From Zygnema circumcarinatum (lineage: Eukaryota > Streptophyta > Zygnematophyceae > Zygnematales > Zygnemataceae), in assembly GCA_037447605.1 (NCBI GenBank), contig CM074809.1:1525494-1589493 (forward strand): DNA of 64,000 bases, given 5' to 3'. The translations under genes and the position numbers were made by a program. The stretch's first letter is position 1. Every line of letters begins with the position of its first letter. The notes beneath the pieces were generated by a model. The model saw nothing but the letters and a program-made list of their open reading frames with translations, was not told the DNA's origin and did not search any database. Below are positions 52,501 to 62,161 of the stretch, piece after piece.

Positions 52501-52819
52501 CTTCCATCCCTACAGAGTGGACATATCTTTTATGCATTTTCTTGGCAAAAAAATCATTTTCCTGCTTTTCAGGCATGCGTGTAAGTACAGTACCACCTCC
52601 ATTCCTTGATTCTTCACAGATAACCGCGCCGTGATCCCACTGAGACGCATTCCTTAGCGATCCCCAGCCCTGGTTCGAGCAGTCAGCATTGCAACTAGTC
52701 TCAGATTGCGGAACTCTGCCAGCATCCATGAGCAAGCGAGCCAGAGAAACGGCGGTGCCCGCCGCAGACTCCAGCGTGTGCAGCGCGGGTCCGCGAGCGA
52801 GCCTCCTCGCGGCGGCCAT
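46546..52819 (-). CDS. MTPC1-type cation diffusion facilitator (metal tolerance protein)
   Basis: Long multi-exon gene for a CDF-family divalent metal/proton antiporter. It resembles Arabidopsis MTPC1 (At2g47830) in having a long C-terminal region. Approximate coding blocks: 52819-52150, 51045-50947, 50661-50490, 50116-50005, 49611-49512, 49099-49018, 48735-48655, 48456-48350, about 47950-47600, 47260-47168 and 46662-46546. Exon 1 carries a presequence-like start (MAAARRLARGPALHTLESAA), His-rich HMGHSHGDHSD and the first metal site HSVSD in STAIIADAAHSVSDI. Later come GHGKIETVGALGVALLLIG, a His-rich loop GHHDHSHSHSHG, the second site HHRSD in NAWHHRSDAISS, and VDPRLSVSAAHNIGEAVRRA. The tail has a further His cluster (EHQHHH) and CHFLQQGAAVELNV, then AMELAQKVRASL, ending LDLLTLSR. 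The metal is probably Zn or Mn, not deducible here. Several 3' exon joins are inferred. Confidence 0.82.
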
Positions 52820-52835
52820 GGCTGCAGGCCTCGCC

Positions 52836-52912
52836 TAGCCCTCCCTCCCTTCCCTTCTATTCCCTCCCCTCCCTCCCTCTCGTCCCTCCCGCTCCTGCAA
52901 GTATCAAGCAGC
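52836..52912 (-). repeat. G/A-rich tract in the 5' leader of the MTPC1-type gene
   Basis: Plus-strand CCCT runs, hence GGGAGGGA on the sense strand, ending about 16 bases before the ATG at 52819. Same position and polarity as the tract at 45645-45730. Confidence 0.85.
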
Positions 52913-53489
52913 GGCTGAAGGATCTTTCTCCCTGTATTCACACGAAACACAGACCGCCACGTGACAAATATGCACACGTGGCAAACCGTGACTGGCTCTC
53001 GCTTACAAAGAGGCACTTTAAAAAAGTCGCGCTCATCCCGACTGATGGAAAAACTGTACGGATAAAAACACGTGGACCACTCGAAGACAGCCACGTGCAA
53101 ACTTTGTCTAATATCCAATCGAACGACGCCATCTGGCAGTGCCGGGAGCTAGATTGGCGTATTTTCCCTTGAAGAGCGGGCGGCGACGGACAGGGACGGC
53201 TGGACGGACGGGGAACCGCGACGCCGGTCGACAGTCCGTACAACCGCCCGTCCGGCCGGCCTCTCTGTGGAACGCGGACAGCCCGTTTTTGTTCAGCGCG
53301 AAAATAAGAAAATTGCGGAGCATGGAAGCATGGTTCAACCTCCCTGGTTCGTATGTTTTTTTGTCGCTGGTTTTTCTGACCTTTTTGATTTTTGCCAACT
53401 TTCTTTTTCCTTTCCACGAGTACGGTGCAGTAATGTACGGATGCATGCAGAAATGGACAAAATGTACGGATTCTCAGGCAAGGAAAGAA

Positions 53490-54375
53490 GGGTAACTCTA
53501 CTGCACCCCCGCGTTTTGTCTTTCGCACCCCCGTTTTGAAAATTTTGCCTGCCCGTTTTGGTTACCCCCAATTTTGAATATTTCGGGAAAAAATCTTTTT
53601 CCCGCCCCTTTCGTCCCCTCCGCTGCCCCCCCTCGAACCATTGCGGTTGCAAAACCCTCACCCGGTTATGAAGGAACGAGGTCGACCTTCTGGCGCGCGC
53701 AGTTTGGCAATCAGCCGGGACAAGAGCTATTTCGAGTACGTTGACGGGAAAAAATGTTCCAATTGCAAGCAAGCAGGCCACAATTTAAGATCTTGCCTTA
53801 ATGAGGGGTAACCTGAAAACAGAGAGTAACAGTTGCCCAACATTGGTGACCTTTGCAGTTGTGTTTAAGGTTGCGTTTTTGTACTCAAGCTTAGTTTAGT
53901 TTAGTTTTTTGTTCCTAGTTTTTTTATTTTGTGCTTGTTTCATTTGCGACTAATTTCTTGTGGTTCCCATGTTGACTTTGTCCATGTTTATTTGATGGCC
54001 TCACCATCTTGAGACCAATGCAAATCTTCTTTTCTTTTGTCGCACATTGTTGGAAGTCAATAGTGAAAAGGAGAAAACGAGGGGATGGAATGTCCCAAAA
54101 ATAATGAAGGGAGGGGGAATAAAAACAACCGAACTCGACACCTCCCGGTACCCACCCATAAACTTTACCGTTAAAAGGCAACCGCGGACATAAACGAACG
54201 ATCATACATTTAGTTTTATAGCGTTTTGCAACAGGAGGCAGCGGAGGGGACGAAAGGGGCGGGAAAAAGATTTTTTCCCGAAATATTCAAAACTGGGGGG
54301 TACCCAAAACGGGCAGGCAAAATTTTCAAAACGGGGGTGCGAAAGACAAAACGCGGGGGTGCAGTAGAGTTACCC
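53490..54375. mobile_element. Complete 886-bp MULE-like element with ~140-bp inverted repeats
   Basis: Left arm 53490-53630 begins GGGTAACTCTACTGCACCCC; the right arm (54236-54375) is its near-perfect reverse complement. An 8-base target duplication GGAAAGAA flanks both ends (53482-53489, 54376-54383). Long terminal inverted repeats and an 8-9 base duplication fit Mutator-like elements. The interior keeps a transposase C-terminal fragment (separate entry). A third copy of the arm starts at 63783, and a diverged piece of the interior lies near 61130-61205. The element sits between the divergent MTPC1-type and SDR genes, so it occupies their shared promoter. Confidence 0.88.
53668..53811 (+). 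pseudogene. MULE transposase C-terminal remnant with CCHC zinc knuckle
   Basis: A 47-residue frame begins MKERGRPSGARSLA and ends with the zinc knuckle CSNCKQAGHNLRSC (C-x2-C-x4-H-x4-C). A GRP basic patch followed by such a knuckle is the usual C-terminus of plant MULE transposases. The catalytic DDE and SWIM regions are absent, so this element is non-autonomous. Confidence 0.65.
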
Positions 54376-54515
54376 GGAAAGAATGGTACAAAGGACGTAT
54401 GTACACGTGGCGGATCCCACGTATGCAATGCAGCCTGAGGGGGTGCCACGTGGCAGCGGAAGCTTCGACGGAAGCAGCCATGGCGGTGGGAGCGCGTCCG
54501 CGTGACGTGCGGCAG

Positions 54516-54545
54516 CCGTGGGGAGGGAGGGAGGGATCGGGGGGC
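54516..54545 (+). repeat. GGGA tract in the 5' leader of the SDR gene
   Basis: GGGGAGGGAGGGAGGGATCG lies about 60-85 bases before the ATG at 54602, G-rich on the sense strand like the tracts at 45645 and 52836. Confidence 0.8.
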
Positions 54546-54601
54546 GCGGCAGAGCGCGCTCTGCAACTTGTGCAGGGAGGGAAGGGAGCGGAGCGGCAGC
54601 C

Positions 54602-56622
54602 ATGGCGAGCGAAGCGCTGGCAGCTCCGGCAGCTTCGCCTTTGACGCCCGACGATGCGCCCGTGGCCGTGGTGGTCGGGGCGGGGCCTGGATTAGGGTTG
54701 GCGGTGGCGAAGCGCTTTGCGCGGGAGAAGTACCTGGTGGCAGTGCTCGCCAGAGATGAAGGTACGCGGCCTGTGCGTGCATCGAATGTGGATTGCGCTG
54801 TTTGTTTTGTCGCCCTTGGTTTCACATCGCAATGAGCTGCAGATTGTTTCTTTGGAGGAAGACTTAGTGTTTTTACCCTAGAAGTCCTGCTCCCTCCAGT
54901 TCTAAGGAAACCGTGGCTGAGAGGCTCAACGATTCCCTGTTTTGCACTCAGCCTTGTGACTGGCAAGTTGATGTATGGCTCAGATCAGGCTTTCCAGCAC
55001 TTAAGCTCATTTGTGCTGTTCACCACTCCATGTTGTTTGAGGGGCATCAGAAAAACTTAAAAATACTGCGGAAGAGATAGTTTCCTCCACGAACGGCCGT
55101 GCAGTCGCAATTCAATGCGATTGCAGCGACAGGAAATCAGTGGATCAAGCCTTCCAGGCTGTACGCAGCCTGGGCAGCATCAGTGTACTGGTGAGGAATA
55201 CTTTTTTTTTTAAATCCATTCACGTTGAACTTGCATGTCTGTGCTCTGCAACTCTCGGAACCTAACTTTGGGTACTCTTTCTCGTCACCCCATCAATACT
55301 GCACAAAGGAATTTTGATCCTTTTCCTCTCATTTATTGAGTTGCTAGCCTTCAAATCGTCGCAAGATAGAGGATCAGCTGGAGCTTGGTTGTGAACTCTC
55401 CCATTCTGTCTCCTGCCCCTTTCTCATGGGCAGGAGTAACGGAACTGTAGTCACACTGATGGCTTCATGAGATGCTATGCAGCGACTACATTGACCTTAC
55501 ATCAAACTCTGCGTCTTCCTGTACGTTGACGTTAAGTTGCGTTCGGCATGGTTGCAGGTATACAATGCAAACACCAGTTTTCCGTGGCCGCCCCCCAAGT
55601 TCACAGATATTTCTCTGGAGAAATTTGAAAAGAGCATTTCGGTGCAATGCATAGGCGCATTCCTATGTGCACAGCAGGTATTTTGCTTATGCTGAACACT
55701 CTGAAACTGCCTACAAGAAGTGTCACTGAGACTGGTTACAATCTGAAGCAAGCTGCAAAAAATACGCCTGAAAGCTACTTTCCGTTCATGCTGGGCAGGT
55801 TCTCCCCGCCATGGAGGAGAAGCAAGCAGGGACCCTCATCTTTACCGGGGCCACCGCAAGTCTCCGGGGGGGAGCGCACTTTTCTGAGCTTGGTAACTGG
55901 GAACTGCACCTTTTCAACCTCACATGGAACTGTTGACAGCAGCCAAAGGGGACCTTCCTGAGGCTGACGCTGGTCCCCCATTCCAAGATGTTCGTGTTTG
56001 GGATCATAATTTGAGTCTTACAAATGTAGTCTTGCGAAACAGTTCTATCTAAACGTGAATGTGGGATGTTTCCGTTCTAACCAAGGGTTGTTGTTGGGCT
56101 CCTGCCTGCAGCCTGTGGAAAATTTGCTCTAAGAGCGTTATCTCAGTGTCTGGCTCGGGAATACGGACCAAAGGGCATCCATGTTGCGCATGTAGTTGTA
56201 GACGGTGTCATCAACACGCCAAGGCAAGGCAACCTCGACTCAAGTTCAACTACAAAAAATGAATACCAACTATAATATGATAGGAACACTCCCTTCAATC
56301 TGTCGCATGTCTTCTTGCCGAGTGAATGCACGAGTCTGTGATTCGAGTGTGCGATTCCTGTCCCATGTGAGGTCATGTTTTGCAGGGTATACTGACTCTA
56401 AGAGCTTGTACTTTTCATAACAAGTCGCAAACTAATTTTCCTTGTTGGTTTGTTCCTTGTTTCGAGCCCCTCACCAGTGTGAGGAAGATGATGCCTAACC
56501 GAAGCGAGGCGACCCTCATGGAGCCGGAAGCGATGGCGGAGTCGTATTGGCACCTGCACACGCAGCACCGCTCCTCGTGGACACAAGAGCTGGACTTGCG
56601 GCCTTTCGGTGAAAAATTTTGA
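54602..56622 (+). CDS. Short-chain dehydrogenase/reductase (SDR) family protein
   Basis: Six exons: 54602-54761, 55042-55190, 55558-55677, 55799-55892, 56112-56223 and 56484-56622. They total 774 bases in frame (257 residues). Rossmann fold with dinucleotide motif VVVGAGPGLGLAVAKRF near the N-terminus, the strand-end VYNANTSFP in place of NNAG, LIFTGATASLRGGAHF around the usual Ser position, and ACGKFALRALSQCLAREYGP where YxxxK is expected. The Lys is present but the catalytic Tyr position is not Tyr, as in a known plant and bacterial subgroup with GKFALR. The C-terminus (LMEPEAMAESYWHLH, LDLRPFGEKF) is typical of that subgroup. Intron 5 appears to use a GC donor (AAG/GCAAGG at 56224), which preserves frame with the last exon. 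The substrate is unknown; probably cytosolic. Confidence 0.9.
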
Positions 56623-57599
56623 ACTCTAGAAAGCAAAGCACTCTGACCGTGCACGATCAAGTCTCAACATGCAGACAGAGTCTACGCCAACAGGGGCATG
56701 ACTGATCTCTCTCGTTGTAGCTGCATTTCTCCTTTTTGTTGCCTAAATACAAAGGTCATGAAAGCATTCATCTACCCCCGGAATCGTCACATATATGATG
56801 CAGTCCATGAAATATCGCCTTTGGTCACATCTCAACTCCTTGACCTGCTCCTCATCTTATTCAGTGCCTGCAGAATACGCTGTCACTGCGAGGCAGAACT
56901 TGTACTGCCTGCGTCCAACATCACAGAGTTGCCACAAACCTACTGAAGGCAATTCACTCATGGCGTAGGGGGGCATTCAGGCACCCTTCACTTGTTCGAA
57001 TAAGGGAATGGCAGTAAGTTGTGAGATCCCGCCCATAAGACTCTGCAAAAAGCTTAGCAGACCAGTAAGCTAAGCAGGCTCCTCCCAGTATTCGGGTCGC
57101 ATTCGATAATACCCCGCTGCTGCACCTGCGTGCCATGCTCCGCCTCAATTAATTGCGATCCTATGGAAGCATAATCCAATATTTGCTGGTTACAGCAGAT
57201 GCAGCCAACATTCACCTCATACGCATTGCAACATCAAGAGCGCAAGATAAAGGCAGACCTCCCAAATGACAAGAAGTCACCCATCCACTGCAGAGTGCAA
57301 GAACAGAAGTGCACACCAGCTGGAGATTTTGGAAACAAAACCCGCAAACACATTTGAATAAACAACAATCTCCACCCTTATGAGGAGATGTCCGGCCACC
57401 TTCGGCACGTCGTCGAGCGCGACCTCCTGAAGCCCCGCGTTCATCGTTTTGGAGTGAGCGTTGAGGCTGGTGGTGAGGGAACTGCACAACTGAGCGCACA
57501 ACGACACAGGGCTCACAATACAACCAGCTCGCATCTGGGCAGTGAGATGATATGACGATATGGCGTTATGATGATATGATGCTATCCTCTTGCAGGATG
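56623..57599. other. Region between SDR and MnmA fragment, no confident gene
   Basis: Minus-strand frames at 57534-57277 (MNAGLQEVALDDVPKVAGHL) and 57148-56954 look mildly protein-like but match no family I recognise, and I could not join them in frame. No upstream MnmA exons are found on the plus strand. Confidence 0.4.
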
Positions 57600-58057
57600 T
57601 ATAGGCTTATTCAGCAGCAATTGTGGAAGTGGGGCCGCCCGCTACCTGAGAGTGCGTCATGTCGCGCACTCATGTCATCTCATGGTGCGCAATTGGCCAA
57701 GGTTTCACAATCGTTCATTGGAGTGTTTGCCCGCAAGGAAACGACGGAACGGGGTCGCGTGGAGAAACTGCAATAGTGAATTTGGAGAAGGATGATCGAG
57801 GGTTGGCTCCAGGACAGTATGCAGCCTTATATGAGGGCGACACGTGTTCGGGCTCTGGAGTCATACTTGAGGCGATGGGCGGTGAAGTCGCTGAAGTTCC
57901 AGCGCAGCAAGCCATCGAGAAAGCATCACTCTCGTGGGAGGAGGAAGGCCCGACGGTGGGCAAGAAGAAAAAAAGGAGGGAGGACAGAAAACGGAAGGAT
58001 GAAGAAGGGCTTACGCTTGAGCTTGAGGGGTTGAATGAGCTCGTGCTCGTGTGGTAG
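57600..58057 (+). pseudogene. Isolated MnmA/TrmU (tRNA 2-thiouridylase) C-terminal fragment
   Basis: Two pieces resemble the C-terminal beta-barrel domain of MnmA/TrmU, which thiolates U34 of tRNAs in bacteria and organelles. YLRVRHVAHSC (57643, frame 1) corresponds to the YVKVRHGP segment. VNLEKDDRGLAPGQYAALYE with CSGSGVILEA (from about 57780, another frame) corresponds to the final APGQ strand region. The frame changes between them and a TGA at 57647 closes the second frame upstream, so either a very short intron or an indel separates them. No nucleotide-binding or catalytic Cys domains lie upstream. The open frame then runs on through a Lys-rich tail (KKKKRREDRKRKDEEG) to 58057. A degenerate copy or a mis-modelled last exon are both possible. 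Confidence 0.55.
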
Positions 58058-59319
58058 ATTATGGTTGAGGCTAATGGAGAGCACAGCAATAACTCAAGGC
58101 TTTTCAAGCGCGAGAGACTGAATCGGCACAGTCACGAGGAGGGGAGTGATCATTCACGAGGTCATTCCCTTTTTTTTTTTTGCGTGTGTATGTTGCTGTC
58201 AGGTTCCAAAAGTCGTCCATTTAGTAGCTCCTTGGGGCGATTATGGTATGGGGACCTTGAATAAACTACTCTTTGTAAATACATACATACTGTGGTCCAA
58301 TCTATTCCCGCCCCTTGCACGGTATCAATCGCCCCCTTGGAAACATGCATCCATTAAACTAACACAGACTGACTTTTCACACACCTCTCAAGCGGACTCT
58401 GAAATCTGCCCTCTGTCCTCCAACCTCATGATCACAGACAGAATGAAAACAGGATGCCACTTTTTTCAGCAGTTGCTTCCCAGAGAAGTACCATAGACAA
58501 TAGGGCCCAAACCAAGCTCAGCCTGTGAGAGGCCTCAGGGGAGGAGAGAGGAGCGGGCGAGGGGAGGCCTGGACCACTGCCGTATCGTTCATATTCGACA
58601 TAACTATATCGAACCGAGCTCAATATTTGGCGATATACCCGATGCTTCTGGAGAACCAGGCGGCGGACGGTGTCCGTGTGAACGCCTCCGCCACTTCCGC
58701 CGCGAGGTGCGGCCAAATTTGAATCCGGACGTGACGTAACGCAACGTGACCCGCGCAACGTGCATATAACTGCCTATGCCCCGCCGCCCCCCCGGTTCCG
58801 TGTGAACACGGAACAGCGTTCGTGTTGCGAGAAGCGTCAAATCCACAGTTCCTTCCGGCTGCCCGGCAGAGGAGCAGGGCAAGCCAAATCTGGAACCGTA
58901 CGCTCGTTCTTTCAAAATACGAGACTTTGATTGGCGGAAAGGGACGGGCTGCCGTGCAAAAAGTTTCACAAGAATATTTTTTTCCCCTGCCCCAGATGTT
59001 TTTTTTTTTTGACTGACAAGGGCGGGCTCAGGGATTTGGAGCCGTCCGGGCCCATCCCAAGGAGATGGGCTCCCTCCCTCCCTGCCATTAGCGAAGGGGC
59101 CGTTGCTGCACTCTCACACCTCCCTCTCTCTCCCTCGCTTTCTCGCTCTTTCTCTCTCTCTTACGATTTCCCTCGCTTCCCTTGCGACTGTTGGATTTGA
59201 CTTTGGACTTTTCAGAAGTCGTTCCTGCTCTCTTTGTTTTGAAACTTCGGTTTTGAGCTCTTTTGCGGGGTCAGCACGAGTTTGGCTGGAATCAAATCAA
59301 TCGTTGTGCCCTGGCAAGT
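58058..59319. other. Upstream region of CKS1, no gene seen
   Basis: No recognisable protein or RNA gene. It ends with a CT-rich leader (59110-59165), pyrimidine-rich on the sense strand in contrast to the G/A-rich leaders of other genes in the window. Confidence 0.5.
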
Positions 59320-59924
59320 ATGCCTCAAATCCAGTATTCGGAGAAGTACTTCGATGACACTTATGAGTACAGGTATGGTCGCCGGGGAGTTAAAGCCCGG
59401 AGTTGTGGCAGTTGTTGCTGCTTTCCTTAAGGAAAGTACTGCTGATGCAGGACTGACTCTTTGCGGCTTTTTACGATCGCTATTACAGGCATGTCGTTCT
59501 GCCCGTGGAAACGGCGAAGTTGCTCCCAAAGAACCGCCTTCTGTCCGAGGTGTGTCCTAAGTTACATTTTGGATTTGAATGCTGCCACGTGTTTGCAATA
59601 CACCTAAAGAAAGGGTCCATGTCTTGATCAGGTCATCATGTATCATATACGTCGAGTGGAAACACTGCCCATGAGGCCGAACCATGTCGTGATATTGCTG
59701 TCTGAAGTGTATGGTTTACACGGAACTGTTTGCAGACGGAATGGCGGAGTCTTGGAGTTCAGCAGTCTCGTGGATGGGTGCATTACGCTATCCATCGTCC
59801 TGAGCCGCAAATTATGCTCTTCAGACGGCCCCTGAATTATGGCCAGCAGACACAACAGCCTGGTCAGCAACCACAGCAACAGCCGCAACAGCAACAGCAG
59901 CAGCAGCAGTCCGCGGCCGCGTGA
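59320..59924 (+). CDS. CKS1: Cyclin-dependent kinase regulatory subunit (CKS1/Suc1)
   Basis: Three exons: 59320-59372, 59489-59549 and 59736-59924, totalling 303 bases (100 residues). CKS proteins bind CDKs and phosphorylated substrates to drive the cell cycle. Conserved features: [20 protein letters not shown] at the start, [18 protein letters not shown], and [20 protein letters not shown] with the LFRRPLN strand. The anion-binding Arg, Trp and Ser-Arg-Gly residues are in place. The hinge reads HRPEPQI, where nearly all relatives have HxPEPHI, so the second hinge His is Gln. A Gln-rich tail (about 20 residues, CAG/CAA repeats) follows the core; plant CKS1 proteins are usually under 90 residues. 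Start and introns are clear. Confidence 0.95.
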
Positions 59925-61729
59925 TATATGACACTGATGATTTTGTTGATTACTTGTATAATTTTGACAAAGGTCGCCATGGAGCAATACTGCTCGTTGC
60001 AACTGGGGATGGAAATCATGTAACATCGTAGCCTACGTTCAGAGCTAGCCTCGTCGTTGATAGTTGCATGTGCAAGTCTCTAGTGGAATAAAAGCAGGAT
60101 ACTCTTCAGCTTGAAATCATCCAGAGGTAATGCCCTGTGGAGTAGGAGCTGTATTCGAGCTAATGCTAAAATTTGGGACGCTCTTTTGACATACGTTTTT
60201 TTTTTGGATATGTGTTTTGTCTTTAACAAGTTCACAATGAGTCGGACATCGGGGCCTTGTATTTTCACAAACTTCGAAACCAGGATCCCTTAGTTGACTC
60301 TCTGGGCCTTTGCCAGTGGCTGGAGGACTGCAGCCACACAGTCTGGGAACCTGTATGGAGGCATTGGGCCCACCCCGGCAGGGAGGGGGCTGGGGGGAGC
60401 ACTGGCAGACTGTTGGGTAAGCAGTAGAGTACACTATTGGAGCAGGAGGAGGCTGCAGGAAACACTGCAATGAAAGCGTAGAAACATCGGGTTGTATGGG
60501 TTTACTTTGAGACTTTCTGGGCTGCTGTAGCGTAGCAGCAGCAGGCCCCATCGACAGAGTACAATGCATTGGACGGAACAGCTAATTGCAAATCTTTGTC
60601 TTGTGTAGTTGATATGACTTGAAGAAGTGAAACAAAGAGAGAAAAGTCAAAGCCCGAATACGAACTTCGTCCCAGTTTACTGCACACTTTGAACCAGCGT
60701 CTAGCACGCACTATTTTTTTCCATTGCTTTCAAATTGCTAGAATGGTCGCCCTTGTGACCAGACCACCACTAGATAAGCGATTGCAAATCATTTATTGTC
60801 ATCTGCTACCAATGGTTGGCAAGCATGGGCAAGGAATGATTCAAACCATTGCCAAATCGCTTCCCCGATGGTTCGAACCTTTGGCAATGGTTGGCAAGCA
60901 TTGGCATCCCATGGCTCGAAGCGAAGGCAGTAATAGAAAACAATGGCTGCGATTGCTGGCCTGGCTGGCCATTGGCCATGGCAGTGGAGGGGCGTCGTCA
61001 TCCTTCCCAAATCCCTTGCATGACGACACCATGGAACACAGCGCCTATCTTGAACATTTTCCCTTTCTACGGCTGCGTTGTTGAGCACTAAGGCGTAGAT
61101 TTTCACTCATAGCTTTTTCCTTTTGACCTTCGGTCCTTCGCGACCAGTTCCTCGTGGTTCCCCATGATGATTTTGTCCACGAATATCTGATGGCATTGCC
61201 ATCGTGAGTTCAATGCCACATGGACTTACCCTCTTCCCTAAAGAGGACAATTCAAAATAGAATCAATCTCACTTCAAAATTAGTACACGCTGACATGCGA
61301 TATAGGTGGCAAGCGCGAAATCGGAAAGTACTCTTTTCGAAACATTTCCCGAAAGGCGGTGCCAACGGTTGGCTCGTTCCAAGCGGGAAAACTTGGACGG
61401 ACCGCTGCCAGCCACGCGGTTTCCGCGCGCCTGCGCCTGCCTGCCTTCAGACCTATTCCGCAGCCCTGACTTTGCGGGCAGGAAAACCGAGCACTTTTAT
61501 TGGCGGACGCGTCTCGTCGCACAAGCTCGCAGCCAATCCCGACGGCTCTGCCCAGTCGGGCAAACTGAAAGTTTGTTGAATTGACTTTAGGATGGGCGTC
61601 TAGAAAACGCTTCTGAGCTGCTTTTGCAGGCGGGTGCAGGTGGGAGAGAGGAGAGGCTGCAGCAGGAGCAAGAGGAAGCAGAGGCACCTTTGTGGAATTT
61701 GCAGGTGCGCAAGTTCTGTGACAGGAGCT
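59925..61729. other. Intergenic region between CKS1 and the Gly/Pro/Tyr-rich gene
   Basis: No confident gene. A minus-strand Pro/Cys-rich frame at 60569-60265 is not recognisable. 61130-61205 (CCTCGTGGTTCCCCATGATG and onward) is a diverged copy of the MULE-like interior at 53955-54030. 60810-60910 has repeated TTGGCAAGCATTGGC-type words. The GA-rich sequence at 61641-61686 is the leader of the next gene. Confidence 0.5.
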
Positions 61730-62161
61730 ATGTCTTACTACCCTCCTCCCGGCGGCTATGGCGGATATGGCGGTTACCCTCCTCCCGGTTATCCTCCTCA
61801 AGGATACCCGCCAGCTCAAGGATATGGCGGTTATCCTCCTCCCGGATATGCGCCTCCACCTTACGGCTACCCCCCTCAGCCCTCAACAGTAGTTGTGCAG
61901 GAAGGCGGCTATGGCGGTGGGTCGACGACTATTGTATCGGGACCGAGTCCGTATCCTCCTCAGCCATACGGATATGCTCCATATGGATATCCGCCGCATC
62001 CTTCTCAGACAATTATCGTGGAGAATGATCGTTATGGTGGTGGCATGGGTGGAGGGATGGGTGGAGGGATGGGCGGCATGGGCGGACTTGCTACCGGTCT
62101 TGCAGTTGGTGCCATAGGAGGTTTCGTTGCCGGAGAAGTTCTGGAGGACGTGTTCGATTAG
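61730..62161 (+). CDS. Gly/Pro/Tyr-rich protein with C-terminal glycine-zipper-like hydrophobic segment (glycine-rich protein A3-like)
   Basis: Single-exon 143-residue protein. The N-terminal half consists of YPPPGYPPQGYPP-type repeats (MSYYPPPGGYGGYGGYPPPG), and the middle has TIIVENDRYGG. A GGGMGGGMGG run leads into a hydrophobic tail GLATGLAVGAIGGFVAGEVL ending EDVFD. The layout matches plant XYPPX-repeat, glycine-rich protein A3-like proteins, of uncertain function, often linked to stress or membrane and cell-wall contact. An in-frame upstream start at 61634 (GTG/alternative) would add 32 unrelated residues; the ATG at 61730 gives the canonical MSYY start. No introns within the coding part; TTTGCAG before 61705 may close a 5' leader intron. 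Confidence 0.85.
   Translation: MSYYPPPGGYGGYGGYPPPGYPPQGYPPAQGYGGYPPPGYAPPPYGYPPQPSTVVVQEGGYGGGSTTIVSGPSPYPPQPYGYAPYGYPPHPSQTIIVENDRYGGGMGGGMGGGMGGMGGLATGLAVGAIGGFVAGEVLEDVFD

Noticed and set aside
60860-60885. GGTTCGAACC resembling a tRNA B box
   Set aside because: No A box, acceptor stem or anticodon arm can be built around it; it sits in a short repeated TTGGCAATGG context.
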